Assembly: GCA_030740135.1 (NCBI GenBank)
Contig: JASLXW010000153.1
Span: 1 to 8,533, forward strand
Length of the DNA: 8,533 bases
Source: Nitrospinota bacterium
Lineage (GTDB): Bacteria; UBA8248; JACPRG01
Direction of reading: 5' to 3'
Part shown: positions 5,896-8,533 of the stretch, one piece after another
Layout: every line of letters starts with the position of its first letter
Numbering within the stretch: position 1 is the stretch's first letter
The notes under the pieces: model-generated
What the model was told of the DNA's origin: nothing
Database searches by the model: none
The model's input: only the letters and a program-made list of their open reading frames with translations
Made by a program: the position numbers and the translations under genes

Positions 5896-7053
5896 TCACC
5901 CCGCCGCGCGTTCGTACACCCCGATGATGTCTTCCTTCGTCATGCGGCGCGGGTTGAAGTCCAGAATCCGCGTGATCCGGGCGGCCGCCTCGGCCAGCTC
6001 GGGGATGGCGGAGGCGTCGATGTCGAGCTCGCGCAAGGTCGTGGGGACGCCCACGTCCTCGCAAAGCGTGCGGACGGCGTCCACCGAGACCTCGGCGGCC
6101 TCGCGGACCGAAAGCCCGTCCACGTCCTCCCCCAGCGTCTCCGCGATCACGGCGAACTTGTTCAGGTCCGAGACGTAGTTGAACTCCATCACGTGGGGAA
6201 AGAGCATCGCGTTTCCGATCCCGTGGGGGACGTGGCGCCGACCGCTCAGGGGGTACGAAAGCGCGTGGATGGCCCCCGCGCTCGCGCCCGCCAGACAGAC
6301 CCCCCCGTAGTAGCTGCCCAGGAGCATATCCGCCCGGGCCTCCAGGTCCCGTCCGTTGTGGACGGCGCTTCTGACGCTTCGGGAAATGAGGCGCATCCCC
6401 TCGAGGGAGAACATCTCCGAGATCGGCGTCGCGTTTAGGGCCACGTACGTTTCCAGGCAGTGGGTCAGGGCGTCCACGCCGGAGGCGGCCGTCTGCTTCG
6501 GAGGCAGGCCCAGCGTGAGCGCCGGGTCGAGAATCGCCACGTCCGCGATGACGTGCGAGCTGACGATGGCCTTTTTGACCTTCTCCTCCTCGATGGAGAA
6601 GATGGCGTTGGGCGTGGCCTCCGCCCCGGTTCCCGCGGTCGTGGGGATCATGATGGAGGGCGTCCCGGGCTTCGGGACAAGGTCGGTCCCCAGGTAGTCG
6701 CGGACCTCCCCTTTGTTCGTGAGCAGGACGCTCATCGACTTGGCGACGTCGAGCGGGCTTCCGCCGCCGATGCCGACGACCAGGTCGAACTTCTGTTTCC
6801 GGTAGACGTCGAAGCACTTTTCGAGCGCCTCGATGGGAGGTTCGGGCGGGACGTCGTCATACACCTCGGCTTCCGCGCCGGCCGCGCGCAGGGGCTCGAG
6901 GGCGTGATCCAGAAGACCCGCCTCGCGGATCCCCTTGTCCGTGACCACCAAGGCGTGTTTCGCGCCGAGGGCACGGCTTTCTTCCTCCAACTTCGCGGCG
7001 CTGCCGGGCCCGAAGAAGACCCGGTTGGAAAACCGCATGCGGACAACTTCCAT
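5896..7053 (-). CDS. Iron-containing alcohol dehydrogenase
   Basis: This is a group III (Fe-dependent) NAD(P)-linked alcohol dehydrogenase of 385 residues, the usual length; the class interconverts alcohols and aldehydes or ketones. Features in order are the N-terminal VFFGPGSAAKL, ALVVTDKGI, the nucleotide-binding GIGGGSPLDVAK (94-105), and IMIPTTAGTGAEATPNAIF (134-152). The metal ligands are all present: Asp194 and His198 in SGVDALTHCLE, and His263 and His277 in IHALSYPLSGRRHVPHGIGN. The spacing is almost the same as in the lactaldehyde reductase FucO. The start at 7053 is preferred because AGGAG (complement of 7061-7065) lies seven bases upstream; an adjacent ATG at 7056 is also possible. 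The frame stays open to 7200, but that extension is repeat DNA. It is convergent with thiE and probably unrelated to thiamine synthesis. The substrate cannot be told from the sequence. Confidence 0.94.
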   Translation of the reverse strand: MEVVRMRFSNRVFFGPGSAAKLEEESRALGAKHALVVTDKGIREAGLLDHALEPLRAAGAEAEVYDDVPPEPPIEALEKCFDVYRKQKFDLVVGIGGGSPLDVAKSMSVLLTNKGEVRDYLGTDLVPKPGTPSIMIPTTAGTGAEATPNAIFSIEEEKVKKAIVSSHVIADVAILDPALTLGLPPKQTAASGVDALTHCLETYVALNATPISEMFSLEGMRLISRSVRSAVHNGRDLEARADMLLGSYYGGVCLAGASAGAIHALSYPLSGRRHVPHGIGNAMLFPHVMEFNYVSDLNKFAVIAETLGEDVDGLSVREAAEVSVDAVRTLCEDVGVPTTLRELDIDASAIPELAEAAARITRILDFNPRRMTKEDIIGVYERAAG

Positions 7054-7090
7054 CATTCCGCTCCTTTGCTTCCTGACGCGAATATCAAAT

Positions 7091-7327
7091 GGGCGCTTGC
7101 GCGCCGGCCAGGCTGCGGTTGAGGCGCTTGCACGCCGGCCAAGCTGCGGGTGAAGCCTGTTGCGCTCATCACAACGTTTTGGCGCACGGGGCGCTTGCAC
7201 GCCGCGCCCAGGCTGCGGTTGGGCTCGTTGCGCTCATCATAACGTCTTTGGCGCACGGAGGGGCGCTTGCGTGCCGGCCAAGTTACGGTTGGGGTTCGTT
7301 GCGGTCCTCACAACGTCTTTGGCGCTA
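7091..7327. repeat. Tandem 66-72-bp repeats upstream of the alcohol dehydrogenase
   Basis: A partial copy (7091-7121) is followed by three full copies (7123-7188, 7189-7260, 7261-7327). Each begins with a form of gggcgcttgcacgccggcc, continues with aagctgcggttg and gttgcgctcatcacaacgt, and ends with ctttggcgc. The copies differ by scattered substitutions and small indels, so this is an old array. Each full copy contains a small hairpin (gttg...caac with a nine-base loop) that is kept through G-U-compatible changes. The array sits 37 bp upstream of the alcohol dehydrogenase start on that gene's 5' side, so it lies in the promoter or leader. Function is unknown. Confidence 0.9.
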
Positions 7328-8091
7328 CCCCGCATATCTTACCAATGCGACCGCCCGAACGGGGTAGGTCGAGCGAACGGGTGTCGCGCAGGTTTCAACA
7401 TCCTGTTTTCCAAGGGCGGGTGACGGGTCGGTCCCCGTCCCACATTGTGTCTCTATTCTTGTCCTTATTCTAATCTGTGTAATCTGCGAAATCTGTGGAT
7501 CGCCTTGGCCTTCGGTTCTTGGCCCGCTCCAATCCATGTAATCTGCGGATAAAAGTTTTCTCCGGAAAGCCAAAAGCCAAACAGAAAGTCCTTATATACC
7601 AAGGGAAATTTGGCTTTGTTTTTCACGTTTACATTATTTCGCTCGGGTGGACCCCTTTTAATCCGTGCAAATTTTTGGAAACCCTTTGGCGCCGCTCAGG
7701 GCGACCGTTGGCCGTCTGTGTAATCCTCGCCTGCGCGGGGACGGTGTCTGTGGATACTCGACGTTTCCTTTCGTCGATTGGCCTCGATTCTTGTCGGTGT
7801 GACGCTCATGAGCACCCGCACATTAAGTTTCGACCTTCTTTCGTCTAATATGGGGTCTCGGTGGAGGGAAATCAAGCGGAATTAAGGGGTTTGAAGGAAT
7901 CCGCTGGTATTATGAAGAGCCGGATCGACGAGGTCGCTCAGTATTCCCCCTCGACCGCCGGGAACTTTGCTCGCAGTGCGGCTTCGCCGCCAGGAGCGTG
8001 GGCCAATCCCTGACGTTCGATTTGGGACCTTCCTCGCTTTTGAGTGGAGTTATCGGCGGACAAAATGGAGTCTGACTTCTGAATTTCACCT
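7328..8091. other. Gene-poor, lower-GC region with decayed sequence
   Basis: No intact gene is recognised. The first part carries the degenerate repeats listed separately at 7470-7555. A frame without a start codon runs from 7827 to the stop at 8073-8075 and includes FEGIRWYYEEPDRRGRSVF and later ELCSQCGFAARSVGQSLTF. Its composition looks more protein-like than chance, with a possible CxxC pair, so it may be a remnant of a lost gene. I do not recognise it. A 24-codon ATG frame at 7808-7882 overlaps it in another frame and has no supporting evidence. Confidence 0.4.
7470..7555. repeat. Degenerate direct repeats of the type aatctgtgtaatctgcg
   Basis: ctaatctgtgtaatctgcg (7470-7488) runs into aaatctgtggat (7489-7500). 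A second copy, aatccatgtaatctgcggat, lies at about 7531-7550. Weaker echoes (aatccgtgcaaat, gtctgtgtaatcc, gtgtctgtggat) occur at about 7661, 7714 and 7744. Short repeats of this kind are frequent in intergenic DNA of environmental bacteria (general recollection, not searched here). They produce spurious open frames in this area. Confidence 0.6.
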
Positions 8092-8117
8092 GACTTTATA
8101 ATTCAGGACCTGACCCT
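8092..8117 (-). repeat. REP-like fragment, related to 3508-3532
   Basis: Read on the minus strand this is agggtcaggtcctgaattat followed by aaagtc. The plus-strand segment 3508-3532 reads agggttgggtcttgaattat then cagtc. They match at most positions and have opposite orientation in the window. Sequences of the form gggtcaggtcctgaattat often flank REP-associated (Y1) transposase genes or their remnants; no such transposase is visible here. The assignment rests on pattern recognition. Confidence 0.5.
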
Positions 8118-8150
8118 ATTTCTCCTCTTTGTGGTGTCCGTGAGAAGGGA

Positions 8151-8167
8151 TGGGGACACTCTCCCCA
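8151..8167. other. Short perfect hairpin
   Basis: tgggga (8151-8156) and tcccca (8162-8167) form a six-pair stem around a five-base loop. It lies within the repeat-rich area left of the transposase remnant. It has no T run, so it is not a convincing terminator; it may be part of a REP-like element. Confidence 0.4.
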
Positions 8168-8227
8168 GTGGCTGAAAAACGTTGCCGGGAAAGGGGAATG
8201 GCTGAGAGGTCCCCTGCTGTACCCTGC

Positions 8228-8367
8228 CGTCCGACACCGATAACACCGCTATCATAGGGGTAGGGGTCAACTTTTTTCGAGACATGATAGGTGATGTCCC
8301 GCCGGGCTGTCGGGACATGGGGGCCTCTATCCTTCACGGAACCGGTGAAAACGGTGATATCGGTGAA
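8228..8367. repeat. Inverted pair of cggtgatatcggtg-type repeats around a hairpin
   Basis: On the plus strand, accggtgaaaacggtgatat followed by cggtgaac lies at 8341-8368. On the minus strand, a related gcggtgttatcggtgtcgga occupies about 8231-8250. Between them an eight-pair hairpin, atgtcccg (8294-8301) with cgggacat (8311-8318), is present. The set looks like a small palindromic intergenic element, or the ends of one, lying just left of a transposase remnant. No coding frame is supported. Confidence 0.45.
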
Positions 8368-8533
8368 CCGCCGGCCTTTTCTCCCGAGCGGCCTCAGCCT
8401 CCTTCGTCCTGGCGTACAGCCTGGCCAACTTCCTGCGGAGGCTGGCGTTGCCGAGAGTGGTGAAGCACAGGTCGCTGACGACACTTCGGGAGAAGCTGAT
8501 CAAGATTGGGGCCAAGGTGGTCACCCACGCCCG
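8367..8533 (+). pseudogene. IS1380-type transposase, C-terminal fragment
   Basis: The plus-strand frame from 8367 to the right edge reads FSRAASASFVLAYSLANFLR, then RLALPRVVKHRS, then LTTLREKLIKIGAKVV and THAR. The string LTTLREKLIKIGAKVV after an NFLRRLALP segment is characteristic of the C-terminal end of IS1380-family DDE transposases, which cut and paste insertion sequences. A stop codon at 8364-8366 closes the frame upstream and no catalytic-domain sequence precedes it, so the gene is 5'-truncated here. It runs off the window, so the last residues and the right end of the element are not seen. Open frames on the minus strand across the same bases are shadows of it. Confidence 0.8.

Noticed and set aside
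7054..7200. N-terminal extension of the alcohol dehydrogenase frame to 7200
   Set aside because: It would translate the tandem repeat DNA, and the extra 49 residues do not resemble the family. AGGAG at 7061-7065 supports the start at 7053.
7091..7327. CRISPR array
   Set aside because: The units are 66-72 bp, directly adjacent and diverged along their whole length. There is no alternation of constant repeats and unique spacers, and no cas gene.
7495..7848. 117-codon plus-strand open frame
   Set aside because: It begins at a GTG inside the short aatctgtg-type repeats, has no ribosome site and shows no recognisable motif.
8103..8524. Minus-strand frames of 71, 122 and 65 codons
   Set aside because: They cover repeats and the antisense of the IS1380-type fragment, whose plus-strand frame has a clear family signature.

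Overview
The window looks like a piece of a GC-rich chromosome from an uncultured, probably environmental, bacterium. All recognisable genes are bacterial housekeeping or metabolic genes with Shine-Dalgarno starts. The intergenic DNA is full of decayed mobile and repetitive sequence. I cannot assign a phylum from the sequence alone.

Layout. Positions 1-843 hold the C-terminal part of a sulfatase that enters from the left edge; its last codons are in a different frame from the rest. A compact 224-bp MITE-like element (848-1071) with TA-flanked 19-bp terminal inverted repeats follows directly. After a GC-rich stretch with no convincing gene (1072-1561) comes a two-gene unit, 1562-3335. It encodes a nitrilase-fold amidohydrolase with glutaminase-domain motifs and, overlapping it by 20 bp, an NAD+ synthetase (nadE). 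Together they resemble the two halves of a glutamine-dependent NAD+ synthetase encoded as separate proteins.

Positions 3638-5830 form a thiamine operon: a promoter, a TPP riboswitch (THI box), a terminator with an apparent antiterminator alternative, then thiS, thiG and thiE. ThiS carries the sulfur, ThiG makes the thiazole and ThiE joins thiazole and pyrimidine to give thiamine phosphate. The terminator abuts the thiS start codon and buries its likely ribosome binding site. ThiS has an unusual extra tail after its Gly-Gly-Gly. A hairpin separates thiG from thiE.

Convergent with thiE is an iron-dependent alcohol dehydrogenase on the minus strand (5896-7053). Its upstream region holds three and a half tandem copies of a roughly 66-72-bp repeat. 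From 7328 to the right edge the DNA is visibly less GC-rich and has no intact gene. It contains short degenerate repeats, REP-like fragments (one related to a segment near 3508-3532), hairpins, and at the far right the C-terminal part of an IS1380-type transposase.

The most interesting points are the riboswitch/terminator/thiS-start arrangement, the ThiS tail, the split NAD synthetase, the MITE-like element and the tandem repeats. I see no evidence of a defence system, CRISPR array or other clearly new multi-gene system.
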